Source: Halobellus rufus (GTDB lineage: Archaea > Halobacteriota > Halobacteria > Halobacteriales > Haloferacaceae). Taken from it: a stretch of DNA of 64,000 nt. A program made the position numbers and the translations under genes. The stretch covers positions 1-64,000 of the forward strand of contig NZ_BBJO01000024.1 in NCBI RefSeq assembly GCF_000739575.1, written 5' to 3'. Below are positions 50,740 to 59,034 of the stretch, one piece after another. Each line of letters begins with the position of its first letter. Position 1 is the stretch's first letter. The notes under the pieces were generated by a model. The model did no database searches and had not been told where the DNA came from. It saw nothing but the letters and a program-made list of their open reading frames with translations.

Positions 50740-51696
50740 ATGACGACACTCGGCACGGCGAGTGCGGGCCCCGGCGAGATCGACACGGGCCGCCTGACGG
50801 TGGGCGAATCCCGCGACGGGTCGACCGTCGGCCTCCCCTGCGCGGTGGTAAACGGCGCGAGCGACGGACCGACGCTGTACCTGCAGGCGGCCTCGGACGG
50901 CGACGAACTGAACGGCGTCGGCGTCGTCAGCCGGGTGGTCCCGCAACTCGATCCCGAGACCCTCTCGGGGACGGTGCTCGTCGTCGGCATCGTCAACTAC
51001 CACGGGTTCCAGGTGGCCGAGCACCGGAACCCGATCGACGACACGAAGATGAACCGGGCGTACCCCGGCGACGAGAACGGCACCTCCTCCGAGCGGATCG
51101 CCGCGGCCACCTTCGACGCCGCCACCCGCGCGGATCTGATCTTGGACCTCCATCAGGGCTCGACCTCGCGGATGATCGACGAGGTCCGCGTCCGCTGCGG
51201 CCGCCGTCACCGCCTCCACGACGAGTGCCTCCAACTCGCGAAGACGTTCGGCTGCGGCTACGTCCTCGACCAGAAGGGGCCGAAGGGCCAACTCGCGCGG
51301 ATGGGTCCCGACGAGGGCATCCCGACGGTCGACCCCGAACTCGGCGGCTGCGTCGGCTGGGACGAGGACAGCATCGCCCTCGGCGTCGAGGGCGTGTTCA
51401 ACGTCCTCCGTGGATACGACTTCCTCGACGGCGAGACCCCCGCCGAGCCGCAGACCCGCGCGAAAGGGTTCGATCAGTACGGGTCCCCGAGCGGCGGGCT
51501 GGTGCAGTTCGAGGCCGACCTCGGCGACCGGATCTCCCGCGGCGACCTCCTCTTCGAGGTGACGGACGTCTTCGGGGAGCTGAAAGCGCGCGTGACGGCG
51601 AAGAACGACGGCATCTTCTGGCGCGCCCGACGGCTCCCCCAGGTCGCGACCGGCGAGTACGTCTGCTCGGTCGGGACGAACGTCGACCAGTACTGA
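50740..51696 (+). CDS. Succinylglutamate desuccinylase/aspartoacylase-family hydrolase
   Basis: 318-residue M14-type zinc hydrolase of the AstE/ASPA group. The first metal motif, normally HGxE, is SDGDELNG: the histidine is replaced by Asp while the Glu is kept. The second metal His is in LDLHQGS. The C-terminal beta domain has GGLVQFEADLGDRISRGDLLFEVTDVFG. The substitution may change metal or substrate. The leaderless start ATG at 50740 is preceded by CCCCTAAAG. The threonine synthase-like gene follows 7 bp downstream, so the two are co-transcribed. Confidence 0.8.
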   Translation: MTTLGTASAGPGEIDTGRLTVGESRDGSTVGLPCAVVNGASDGPTLYLQAASDGDELNGVGVVSRVVPQLDPETLSGTVLVVGIVNYHGFQVAEHRNPIDDTKMNRAYPGDENGTSSERIAAATFDAATRADLILDLHQGSTSRMIDEVRVRCGRRHRLHDECLQLAKTFGCGYVLDQKGPKGQLARMGPDEGIPTVDPELGGCVGWDEDSIALGVEGVFNVLRGYDFLDGETPAEPQTRAKGFDQYGSPSGGLVQFEADLGDRISRGDLLFEVTDVFGELKARVTAKNDGIFWRARRLPQVATGEYVCSVGTNVDQY

Positions 51697-51703
51697 GGCC
51701 GCG

Positions 51704-52876
51704 ATGGATCCCTCGCTCGAACTCTCTTGCTCCGGCTGTGGCCGAACGTACGCCGAGTGGACGTGGCGCTGTGACTGCGGCGCGCCGCTGGACTTCTCGG
51801 TCCCGGCGCACGAACGCGAAGCGCTTCCGGGGGAACCGCCGACGACGCTCCCGGCGGATCCGACAGCGTCGCTCGCGGAGGAGTCGTCAACGTCGTCCCC
51901 AGTGAAATCGCCGAACGCGTGGGCATCCACCGCGGCGGGGCTGTGGTCCTTCCGCGGCCTGCTTCCGGTCGAGAGCCGCGTAACCCTCGGTGAGGGAGCG
52001 ACGCCGCTGGTCGAGGCCCCCGAGTGGGACGCCGCGTTCAAACTGGAGTACGTCTTTCCGACCGGCTCGTTCAAGGACCGCGGGGCGACGGTGACGCTGT
52101 CGGTCGCGGCGGAACTCGGGATCGACCGGGTCGTCGAGGACTCCTCGGGCAACGCGGGTGCCGCGATCGCGACGTACGCCGCCCGGGCTGGAATCGACGC
52201 CGAGATCTACGTGCCCGCCGCGGTCAAGCCGAGCAAGCGCCGCGCGATCGAGCGGACCGGCGCGACCGTCGTGCCAGTCGAGGGGACCCGCGAGGACGTG
52301 ACGGCCGCCTGCGTCGCGGCCGTGGAGTCGGGCGACGCGTGGTACGCCTCTCACGCCTGGAACCCGGCGTTCTTCGCGGGCACCGCGACGTTCGCCTACG
52401 AGGTGTGCGCCCAGCGCGGCTGGAACGCCCCGGACGCGGTCGTCGCGCCGCTCGGCCACGGGACGCTGTTTCTGGGCGCGTACCGCGGCTTCCGGGACCT
52501 CTACGAACTCGGCTGGATCGACGACCTCCCGCGGCTGCTCGGCGCGCAGGCCGCCGGCTACGCGCCGGTCGTCGCGGAACTGCACGGCCGAGACGCCGCC
52601 GCCGGGAGCAACGACGTCGCCGACGGCATCCAGATCCGCGAGCCGGTCCGAAAGCGGCAGATTCTGGACGCGATCGACGCCACCGACGGCGACGCGGTCG
52701 CGCTCCCCGCCGACCGCGTCGAGCGCGAACTCGACGCGCTGCACCGGCGCGGGTTCTACGTCGAGCCGACCTGTGCGGTCGCGCCCGCGGCGCTCGACGA
52801 GTACCGAACGCGCGGGGTCGTCGACCCCGACGGCGACGTGGTGGTCGCACTCACCGGTAGCGGGCTGAAGACGTAG
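51704..52876 (+). CDS. Threonine synthase-like PLP enzyme
   Basis: 390-residue fold-type II PLP enzyme with an N-terminal zinc ribbon (Cys9, Cys12, Cys23, Cys25), a feature of archaeal threonine synthases. The PLP lysine is Lys124 in PTGSFKDRGATV, with EDSSGNAGAAIATYAARAG and VAPLGHGTLFLGAYRGF for phosphate binding. Threonine synthase converts phosphohomoserine to threonine; cysteate synthase is a close relative. It is co-transcribed with an AstE-like deacylase, which does not belong to the threonine pathway, so a different role is possible. Confidence 0.85.
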   Translation: MDPSLELSCSGCGRTYAEWTWRCDCGAPLDFSVPAHEREALPGEPPTTLPADPTASLAEESSTSSPVKSPNAWASTAAGLWSFRGLLPVESRVTLGEGATPLVEAPEWDAAFKLEYVFPTGSFKDRGATVTLSVAAELGIDRVVEDSSGNAGAAIATYAARAGIDAEIYVPAAVKPSKRRAIERTGATVVPVEGTREDVTAACVAAVESGDAWYASHAWNPAFFAGTATFAYEVCAQRGWNAPDAVVAPLGHGTLFLGAYRGFRDLYELGWIDDLPRLLGAQAAGYAPVVAELHGRDAAAGSNDVADGIQIREPVRKRQILDAIDATDGDAVALPADRVERELDALHRRGFYVEPTCAVAPAALDEYRTRGVVDPDGDVVVALTGSGLKT

Positions 52877-52898
52877 CTGCGGATTCGAGGACCGGCGG

Positions 52899-53705
52899 TC
52901 ACCGACGACTGAGCTGTTCGTCCCAGTCGATCCACTCCTGCTCCCAGCCGGTCTCGGCGAAGTACCCCGGCTCGCTGGCGCGCTCGGCGTCCTCGCGGAC
53001 GGTGCGGTTCCGGGCGGGCGCGCTGCCCTGCTCGCCGTCGACGAGCAGCGGCCTGAACGCGACCGGGCCGCAGCGGTCGATCACTTCTCCGCCGTCGTCG
53101 ACGACCGCGAGCGACTGCTCGGGGCCGCCGAGCGGGAGGACCAGTTTGCCGCCGGGGGCGAGTTGCTCGACGAGTCGCCGCGGGGGCTCGATGGCCGCCG
53201 CTTCGACCAGAATCCGGTCGAACGGCGCGTAGTCGGGAAGTCCGCGCGCGCCGTCACCGGCGTCGACGAGGACGCCGCCGTAGCCCGCGGATTCGAGGTT
53301 CGAGCGCGCCGCGTAGACGAGTCGGCGGTCGATGTCGACCGCGTGCACGCGCGTCTCGCCGACGAGTTCGGCGAGGATCGCGGCGGTGTAGCCCACGCCC
53401 GCGCCCACGACGAGCACGTCGCCGGTGGCGTCGGCTGAATCCGCCGGTTGCGACGGGTCGTCCGCGCGATCGGCTGCACCGCTCGGCACGTTCCGCGCGT
53501 CGACGTCGAGCGCCGTGAGCAGGCGCGCGACCATCTCGGGGGCGAGCGCGGTCGTGCCCTCGACGTCGCTGCGCCCGTCGTACGGCGCGTCGTCGACGAA
53601 GTCCGTCCGGGGGACCGTCCGCATCGCGAGCGCGACGCCCTCGTCGACGGACAGCCGCGACTCGATGCCGTCGACCATCTCGTCGCGGAGGTCTCCCGGG
53701 TCCAT
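52899..53705 (-). CDS. Divergent protein-L-isoaspartate methyltransferase-like protein
   Basis: 268-residue protein with a PIMT-like N-terminal region (VPRTDFVDDAPYDGRSDVEGTTALAPEMVARLL) in place of the canonical GQTVSAPHMVA and a SAM-binding region VLVVGAGVGYTAAILAELVG. The GCGYHAAVTAEL signature of true PIMT is replaced. The isoaspartyl-binding region is therefore altered, so substrate may differ. It has a 40-residue C-terminal extension (AERASEPGYFAETGWEQEWIDWDE). It lies just downstream of the canonical PIMT gene, apparently an old tandem duplication. Confidence 0.8.
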   Translation of the reverse strand: MDPGDLRDEMVDGIESRLSVDEGVALAMRTVPRTDFVDDAPYDGRSDVEGTTALAPEMVARLLTALDVDARNVPSGAADRADDPSQPADSADATGDVLVVGAGVGYTAAILAELVGETRVHAVDIDRRLVYAARSNLESAGYGGVLVDAGDGARGLPDYAPFDRILVEAAAIEPPRRLVEQLAPGGKLVLPLGGPEQSLAVVDDGGEVIDRCGPVAFRPLLVDGEQGSAPARNRTVREDAERASEPGYFAETGWEQEWIDWDEQLSRR

Positions 53706-53777
53706 ACCCGAACTGGGGGGTGCGGACTAATCAACTGCACGCTCCGGACGCACCGGGGGTGCGATGGAGTCCCTATC

Positions 53778-54416
53778 TCACCCGCGAATCCGAACGAACC
53801 TGACGCCGCCGTGCTCGCTCCGCTCGAACGTCTCGTCCTCGCGCTTGTCGAGTGCGACCAACTCCTGGCGGACGTCGCCCACGGGCGCGACGATCCGTCC
53901 GCCGGGCGCGACCTGCTCGCGGACCTCGCCCGGAACGTCCGGCACGGCGCACGTGAAATACGCCCCGTCGAACGGCGCGTGGTCGGCCCACCCCTCTCGC
54001 CCGTCGCCGACGCGGACCGACACCGAGTCGCCGTAGCCGAGCCGGTCGAGTCGGTCGCGGGCGTCCGCCGCGAGGTCGGCGTCGTACTCGACCGAGAAGA
54101 CGTGTCCCGCCGGAACCAACTCGGCGGTCACCGCGGCGTGGTACCCGCAACCGGTTCCGATCTCCAACACGCGCTCTTCCGGATCGAGGTCGAGCAGTTC
54201 GGACATCACCGCGACCATGTGCGGCGCGCTCACGGTCTGATCGTTCCCGATCGAGAGCGGCCGGTCGCGGTAGGCGCGGTCGCGGAGCCCCTCGGGGACG
54301 AACTCGTGGCGCGGCACCGACCGGACCGCGGCGGCGACGCGGTCGCTCTCGACGTGACCGCGTTCGCGCAGTCGCTCGACGAGGATGCGTCGCCTCTCGG
54401 CCGGATCGTCGCTCAC
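53778..54416 (-). CDS. pcm: Protein-L-isoaspartate O-methyltransferase
   Basis: 212-residue repair enzyme that methylates isoaspartyl residues of damaged proteins with SAM. Motifs: VPRHEFVPEGLRDRAYRDRPL, the substrate loop GNDQTVSAPHMVAVMSELL, SAM motif I VLEIGTGCGYHAAVTAEL, and the C-terminal PGGRIVAPVGDVRQEL. The GTG at 54416 (VSDDPAERRRI) fits the usual length. It is 72 bp upstream of a divergent paralogue on the same strand. Confidence 0.93.
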   Translation of the reverse strand: MSDDPAERRRILVERLRERGHVESDRVAAAVRSVPRHEFVPEGLRDRAYRDRPLSIGNDQTVSAPHMVAVMSELLDLDPEERVLEIGTGCGYHAAVTAELVPAGHVFSVEYDADLAADARDRLDRLGYGDSVSVRVGDGREGWADHAPFDGAYFTCAVPDVPGEVREQVAPGGRIVAPVGDVRQELVALDKREDETFERSEHGGVRFVRIRG

Positions 54417-54486
54417 GGTTCGACTATGCGGCTCCAGCGAGTCGAATCTTTCCCCGTGCGTGGGTCGTATCGGCTCGGTCCGGCGT

Positions 54487-54696
54487 CTACGGCCCGAGCG
54501 TTCGCTCGACGGCGCGCGTGAGATCGACGACGGCGAGGACGAGTCCCGCGGCGACGACGCACGCGACCGCGAGGAGGAACCCGTAGAACCCGACGACGTC
54601 GAACGTCCACACCGGGAACAGGAGCCCGGCGGCGACGACCGGTGCGGCGAGCGCACCGGCGGCTACGAGGAGGGCGTGGGCGGCGGTTCGTGTCAT
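54487..54696 (-). CDS. Small two-helix membrane protein
   Basis: 69-residue protein with two hydrophobic segments (HALLVAAGALAAPVVAAGLLFPVW, GFLLAVACVVAAGLVLAVVDL) joined by FDVVGFYG, and an Arg/Glu-containing C-terminus (TRAVERTLGP). No family recognised. The ATG at 54696 is in reasonable context; it may share a transcript with pcm downstream (70 bp). Confidence 0.5.
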   Translation of the reverse strand: MTRTAAHALLVAAGALAAPVVAAGLLFPVWTFDVVGFYGFLLAVACVVAAGLVLAVVDLTRAVERTLGP

Positions 54697-54821
54697 CCCG
54701 CGATCGCGTTCTCGCGGATCCGACGTAAATGTACCGTCGAAAATCCCGGGAGACAGCGCAGTTACCGACGCATTCGGTTCGGTCCACTTAGAAAGGCGCT
54801 ACCAGGCCGAGCAGCGACGCG

Positions 54822-55481
54822 CTACCAGGCCGACCAGGCCGACGTCGTCTGGTCGGTGCCGTAGAGGCGCTTGACGTCCTTCGCGTACACCATATCCCCC
54901 TCGTGGTCGAACTTCCCGTGGCGGTACTCGGGGGCGTCCTGTCGGACCTGAATCGCCTTTATCAGGAACTCCTCGTCGCCGAAGGACTCGGTCTCGCCGA
55001 CGACGAACTCGTGATCGCCCGGCAGTTGGACGTCGAAGCTCCGGGTGTCCTCGCGGTCGCCGGTCCCCTCCTTCGGGTTGACGGTGACCTTCACCGAGAC
55101 GTTGTCGACCGCGCGGGTCCAGATGGTGTCGACGTCCTCGATTTCCGCCTCCTCGACGCGCTGTTCGGGTCCGGTCTCGATCCCGGTGATCCGAACGAGC
55201 ATGATCGCCTCGGGGCTGTCGACGATGAACTCCTCGCCGACGGCGATGGTCTCCTCCGGCGGCGCGTCGACGGTGGTCGAGAACGACTCGCCGTCCTGCG
55301 AGACGATGACGTCGCGTTCGACCTCCGTCTCCGATTCGATCTGGACTTTGTGGACGTGGCCGCACTCCGTACACCGCACGGTGTGGTGTCCGCTCCCCGC
55401 CTTCAGTACTTCGTGAACCGTCGGTTCGGCGGGCGAACAGGAGGGACATTCGACCGCGAGGCGGTCCTGTGGTGCGCTCAT
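54822..55481 (-). CDS. HVO_0476-family zinc finger protein
   Basis: 219-residue soluble protein. The N-terminus carries a zinc ribbon (VECPSCSPAEPTVHEVLKAGSGHHTVRCTECGHVHKVQ, a CxxC...CxxC set). The rest is beta-rich and acidic, with SFDVQLPGDHEFVVGETESFGDEEFLIKAIQV. From memory this matches the HVO_0476 family in Haloferax; its role is unknown but a nucleic-acid or regulatory function is typical of such ribbons. In Haloferax it lies near the gapII/pgk/gapI group, as here. Confidence 0.75.
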   Translation of the reverse strand: MSAPQDRLAVECPSCSPAEPTVHEVLKAGSGHHTVRCTECGHVHKVQIESETEVERDVIVSQDGESFSTTVDAPPEETIAVGEEFIVDSPEAIMLVRITGIETGPEQRVEEAEIEDVDTIWTRAVDNVSVKVTVNPKEGTGDREDTRSFDVQLPGDHEFVVGETESFGDEEFLIKAIQVRQDAPEYRHGKFDHEGDMVYAKDVKRLYGTDQTTSAWSAW

Positions 55482-55601
55482 ACGGCCTCCTATCCCGTCT
55501 GGCCGTAAAAATCCGCCCTTCTACCCGTCGCCGTGTGAGGCGCTGGCTCGCATCCGACCGGCGGTGGCCGTGGCGACGGCGCGTGGTGGGTCGCCGCTCG
55601 C

Positions 55602-56552
55602 TCACCGCGGAAGTTCCACTTCCGCTCCGTCGGCGACGACGGTCGGTTCCCGGATGATCCCGTCGAGGTGCAGCGGCGCGTCGGTGTCGCCGCCGATCCC
55701 CGCGTCGTCGCCGATCGCGATGTGAACCGTGCCCGCGGCCTTCTCGTCTAGGAGGACCGAACCGACGAGGTCGGTCACGCCGACGTTGGTGCCGATCCCC
55801 AGTTCCGCGAGGTTGTAGGCGTCGCGGCCGACTTCCTCGGCGGCGGCCTCGACCTGTCCACGGATCTCGTCGTCGGAGATCTCGGTCACGTAGCCGTCCT
55901 CGACCTCGAAGCGGAGCCGCTCGCCCGCATCGAGCAGCCCGTGGGGGCGCATCGTCCCGTCGACGACGTAGGTCCCGTTCGCGTTCACCGGCGAGACGAA
56001 CACCTCGCCGGCCGGCAGGTTCGAGAACTCGCCGGCCTCGTGGACGATGCCGGTGTCGGTGTTCCACTCGCGGCCGCCGGGCTCGAAGGTGATGTCCGTT
56101 CCCGCGGGCGCGGTCACGCGGATCTCCTCGGCGTCTTCGACCTGGTCGAGCACGTCTCGGCAGTGCTGCGCGATCGCGTCGTAGTCGGCGTCCAGCCCCG
56201 TCACGAACACGTCCTCGGTGATCCCGGGCAGCGTCGCACCGCGCGCGCCGGCCTCGCAGGCGCTCCCGCGGGCGCGGGTGTGACTGACGCTCTTCGTCGT
56301 CGGCGCGAGGAAGACGTCGGCGGCGGCCATCGCGGCGGCGACCGGTCCGGGCGGCTCCTCGCCGTGCTGCTCGCCCGGTGGGTACCGGAGGATCGTGGTG
56401 TCGTCCGCGACCGCGCTCGCGGCCTCGTAGAGCGCCTCGCCGATGGGCTGGCGCTCGTCGTCGGTCACGATCACGCACGACTCCTCGGCGTCGAGGGCCA
56501 TACACTGCCGGACCGCCGTCGTCGCGGCGGTCGCGAGTCCGTCCTTCGTCAT
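55602..56552 (-). CDS. Aminopeptidase (M29-like)
   Basis: 316-residue putative metallo-aminopeptidase related to the M29 group. Conserved-looking segments: APTTKSVSHTRARG, TAPAGTDITFEPGGREWNTDTG, GEFSNLPAGEVFVSPVNANGTYVVDG, and AELGIGTNVGVTDLVGSVLLDEKAAGTVHIAIGDD with acidic and His residues for metals. M29 enzymes release N-terminal residues using Co or Zn. The assignment is from fold-like motifs only. It is divergent from gapII. Confidence 0.72.
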   Translation of the reverse strand: MTKDGLATAATTAVRQCMALDAEESCVIVTDDERQPIGEALYEAASAVADDTTILRYPPGEQHGEEPPGPVAAAMAAADVFLAPTTKSVSHTRARGSACEAGARGATLPGITEDVFVTGLDADYDAIAQHCRDVLDQVEDAEEIRVTAPAGTDITFEPGGREWNTDTGIVHEAGEFSNLPAGEVFVSPVNANGTYVVDGTMRPHGLLDAGERLRFEVEDGYVTEISDDEIRGQVEAAAEEVGRDAYNLAELGIGTNVGVTDLVGSVLLDEKAAGTVHIAIGDDAGIGGDTDAPLHLDGIIREPTVVADGAEVELPR

Positions 56553-56681
56553 AGTTCCGTGTGGGTCGTCCGCGGTGTTAGACGTTCGGATTAGGACGGT
56601 GCTATCGGCGCGCCAGCGCCGAACGACCCGGAAAAATCGGGCGACTGTCTCGGTACTCGGATCCGGGGAAATCGGCCGCGT

Positions 56682-56696
56682 TACTCACCGAGGAGT
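56682..56696. promoter_or_regulatory. TACT-N7-GAGT site upstream of the gapII promoter (TrmB-like)
   Basis: TACT-CACCGAG-GAGT matches closely the TACT-N7/8-GAGTA site reported for haloarchaeal TrmB (from memory). It ends about 22 bp upstream of the likely gapII promoter element (CCGAAATAACT, 56717-56727). A TrmB site upstream of the TATA box is the arrangement for activated gluconeogenic genes. Confidence 0.55.
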
Positions 56697-56755
56697 TAAT
56701 TTCTCGGCGTTTGGCTCCGAAATAACTATGCGTCTGCTCCCCGGATTCTCGGGTG

Positions 56756-57829
56756 ATGATACGAGTGGGTGTCAACGGCTACGGAACGATCGGGAAACGC
56801 GTCGCCGACGCCGTCGCGGCCCAACCCGATATGGAGGTCGTGGGCGTCGCGAAGACGCAGCCCAACTTCGAGGCCCACACCGCCGTCGAGCGCGGCTACT
56901 CGATGTACGCGGCGATTCCCGAGCGCGCGCCGCTGTTCGGCGACGCCGGCATCGACGTCGCGGGCGTCGTCGACGAACTGGTCGCCGACGCCGACGTGAT
57001 GGTCGACTGCACGCCGTCGGGAATCGGCGCGGAGAACCGCTCGCTGTACACCTCCTACGACACGCCCGCGATCTTCCAGGGCGGCGAGGGCTCGGAGGTC
57101 GCACAGGTGAGCTTCAACGCCCGATCGAACTACGACGACGCCCGCGGCGCGGACACCGTCCGCGTCGTCTCCTGCAACACGACTGGTCTCTCGCGGCTCG
57201 TCGCACCACTCGACGAGGAGTACGGCGTCGAGAAGGTCCGCGCGACGCTGGTCCGCCGGGGCGGCGACCCGAGTCAGAACTCCCGCGGCCCGATCAACGA
57301 CATCCTGCCGGACCCGATCAGCATCCCCTCCCACCACGGCCCCGACGTGAAGACCATCTTCCCCGACCTCGCCATCGACACGATGGGGCTGAAGGTGCCC
57401 GCGACGCTGATGCACGTCCACGCGCTCAACGTCACGCTCGAATCCGACGTGACCGCCGCGCACGTCCGCCAGCTTCTGGAGGGCGAATCACGCGTCTACG
57501 TCATCCCCGAGGGCCTCGGTCTCGACGGCGCTGGCAAACTGAAGGACTTCGCGCTCGACGCCGGGCGCCCGCGCGGGGACCTCTGGGAGAACTGCGTGTG
57601 GGGCGAGTCGATCGCCGTCGAGGGGCGAGACCTGTATCTCTTCCAAGCGATCCACCAGGAGTCGGACGTCATCCCGGAGAACGTCGACGCGATCCGCGCG
57701 ATGACCGAGTCCGCCGACGCCGAAGAGAGCATCGCGCGGACGAACGAGACGCTCGGTATCGGCCTCGCGGGCGACCCGACGGGGTTCAACGACTCCGAGC
57801 GCGTCGGCGTCGAGACCGCCGACGACTGA
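56756..57829 (+). CDS. gapII: Glyceraldehyde-3-phosphate dehydrogenase type II (archaeal, GapII)
   Basis: 357-residue archaeal GAPDH. Start [20 protein letters not shown] (Rossmann), catalytic Cys140 in [10 protein letters not shown], and [17 protein letters not shown] as in archaeal type II enzymes. In Haloferax the type II enzyme acts in gluconeogenesis and type I in glycolysis (literature, from memory). The start ATG at 56756 is preferred to the GTG one codon earlier. A TACT-N7-GAGT site lies upstream of the promoter. Confidence 0.94.
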   Translation: MIRVGVNGYGTIGKRVADAVAAQPDMEVVGVAKTQPNFEAHTAVERGYSMYAAIPERAPLFGDAGIDVAGVVDELVADADVMVDCTPSGIGAENRSLYTSYDTPAIFQGGEGSEVAQVSFNARSNYDDARGADTVRVVSCNTTGLSRLVAPLDEEYGVEKVRATLVRRGGDPSQNSRGPINDILPDPISIPSHHGPDVKTIFPDLAIDTMGLKVPATLMHVHALNVTLESDVTAAHVRQLLEGESRVYVIPEGLGLDGAGKLKDFALDAGRPRGDLWENCVWGESIAVEGRDLYLFQAIHQESDVIPENVDAIRAMTESADAEESIARTNETLGIGLAGDPTGFNDSERVGVETADD

Positions 57830-57898
57830 CGATCGGGCCCGTCCGCGTTCGCGGACTCACGACCGACGCTTATTATCCCGCCGGGCGTCCTCGCGTCC

Positions 57899-58489
57899 GT
57901 GACCGACGACACTCAACCATCGGAGGTTTCTGTCTCCGATTCCGACCGCGACGATCTGGAGCGACTGCTGGCCGAGTTCGACGCGCTCGCGGAGACGGTC
58001 GACTCGCCGCGCGAGCGCGAGCGGGTTCGCAGCGCCCGCCGCGCCGCGGTCGTCGCCGCGAGCGAGGCCCCGGTCTTCGGCAGAGTGATCCGCGGGTTCG
58101 ACCGCACCGATCTCGCGGAGGCGTTCCTCGGCTGCGTCCTGTTCGGCATCCCGATGTTCGTCGAGGGCGGGACGAACGAGGTGGGGCACTTCCTCGCGAC
58201 GCACCCGATCTCGCTCGTCGGGACGCTCCTCGGGGCGACCGGCCTCGTCGTCAGTATCCTCTACGTCGCCGATATTCAGGACGTTCGGGTGCAGGATCCG
58301 TTTTTCGGGGTCGTCCCCCGGCGGCTGGTCGGCGTCCTCGGCGTCTCGTTGCTCACGGCGGCCGTCGTGATGACCGGGTGGGGGCGCGTCGAGTGGGGCG
58401 AACCGCTCTTCGCGCTCGGCGACGTCGTCGTCGCGTTCGTGCCGATGAGCATCGGTGCGGCCCTCGGCGACATCCTGCCGGGCACCTAG
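57899..58489 (+). CDS. DUF2391-type membrane protein
   Basis: 196-residue protein with an acidic N-terminal coil (DRDDLERLLAEFDALAETVDSPRERERVR) and about five hydrophobic segments (DLAEAFLGCVLFGIPMFVEGG, ISLVGTLLGATGLVVSILYVADI, LVGVLGVSLLTAAVVMTGW, DVVVAFVPMSIGAALGDIL). It is similar, from memory, to DUF2391/TIGR02587 integral membrane proteins. Function unknown. GTG start at 57899. Its stop overlaps the 3' end of the phosphoesterase gene by 4 bp (CTAG shared). Confidence 0.72.
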   Translation: MTDDTQPSEVSVSDSDRDDLERLLAEFDALAETVDSPRERERVRSARRAAVVAASEAPVFGRVIRGFDRTDLAEAFLGCVLFGIPMFVEGGTNEVGHFLATHPISLVGTLLGATGLVVSILYVADIQDVRVQDPFFGVVPRRLVGVLGVSLLTAAVVMTGWGRVEWGEPLFALGDVVVAFVPMSIGAALGDILPGT

Positions 58490-59019
58490 GCGTCGATCTC
58501 GTGGAACGCGACGTCGCCCGTCGCGGTGTCCAGCACCGCCACGTGGTAGGCGTCGTCGGCACCGTCGAACGGGAGCCCGCCGGGGTTGACGTGGACCGTC
58601 CCGCCGCGCGTCTCGGCCCCGTGTTCGTGCGTGTGGCCCCGGACGACGTAGTCGTAGCCGCCGCAGTCGACGAGGGCGTCGACGAGTCGCTCGCTGGTGC
58701 CGTGGTAGACGGCGACGTCGACGGCACCCTCCGACTCGTCGCTGTCGCCCGCGGAGTCTGAACCCTCGAACGTCAGGTGCGCGCTCTCGCCGTGGTAGGT
58801 CCCGAATCCGTCGATCGCGTCCGCGAGCGCCCACTCGCCGTCGTTGTTGCCGCGGACGGCGTGAAAGTCGAAACCGGCGTCGAAGACCGCCGCGGTGAAC
58901 GGCGCGACGACGTCGCCGCAGTGGATGACGGTCTCGACGCCCTCGCGCTCGAACGTCTCCACGGCGCGCTCCGCGAGTTCGAGGTTGTCGTGCGTGTCCG
59001 AACAGAGTCCGACGAGCAT
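58486..59019 (-). CDS. YfcE/MJ0936-type metallophosphoesterase
   Basis: 177-residue calcineurin-like phosphoesterase. Metal motifs: SDTHDN (D, H), CGDVV (D), GNNDG (N), GHTHEHG (H,H). It is the short single-domain family, which hydrolyses phosphodiesters with Mn or Ni; the substrate is unknown. It shares its stop region with the opposite-strand DUF2391 gene and lies 15 bp downstream of pgk on the same strand, possibly in its transcript. Confidence 0.88.
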   Translation of the reverse strand: MLVGLCSDTHDNLELAERAVETFEREGVETVIHCGDVVAPFTAAVFDAGFDFHAVRGNNDGEWALADAIDGFGTYHGESAHLTFEGSDSAGDSDESEGAVDVAVYHGTSERLVDALVDCGGYDYVVRGHTHEHGAETRGGTVHVNPGGLPFDGADDAYHVAVLDTATGDVAFHEIDA

Positions 59020-59034
59020 ACTCGCGTCTTCAGT

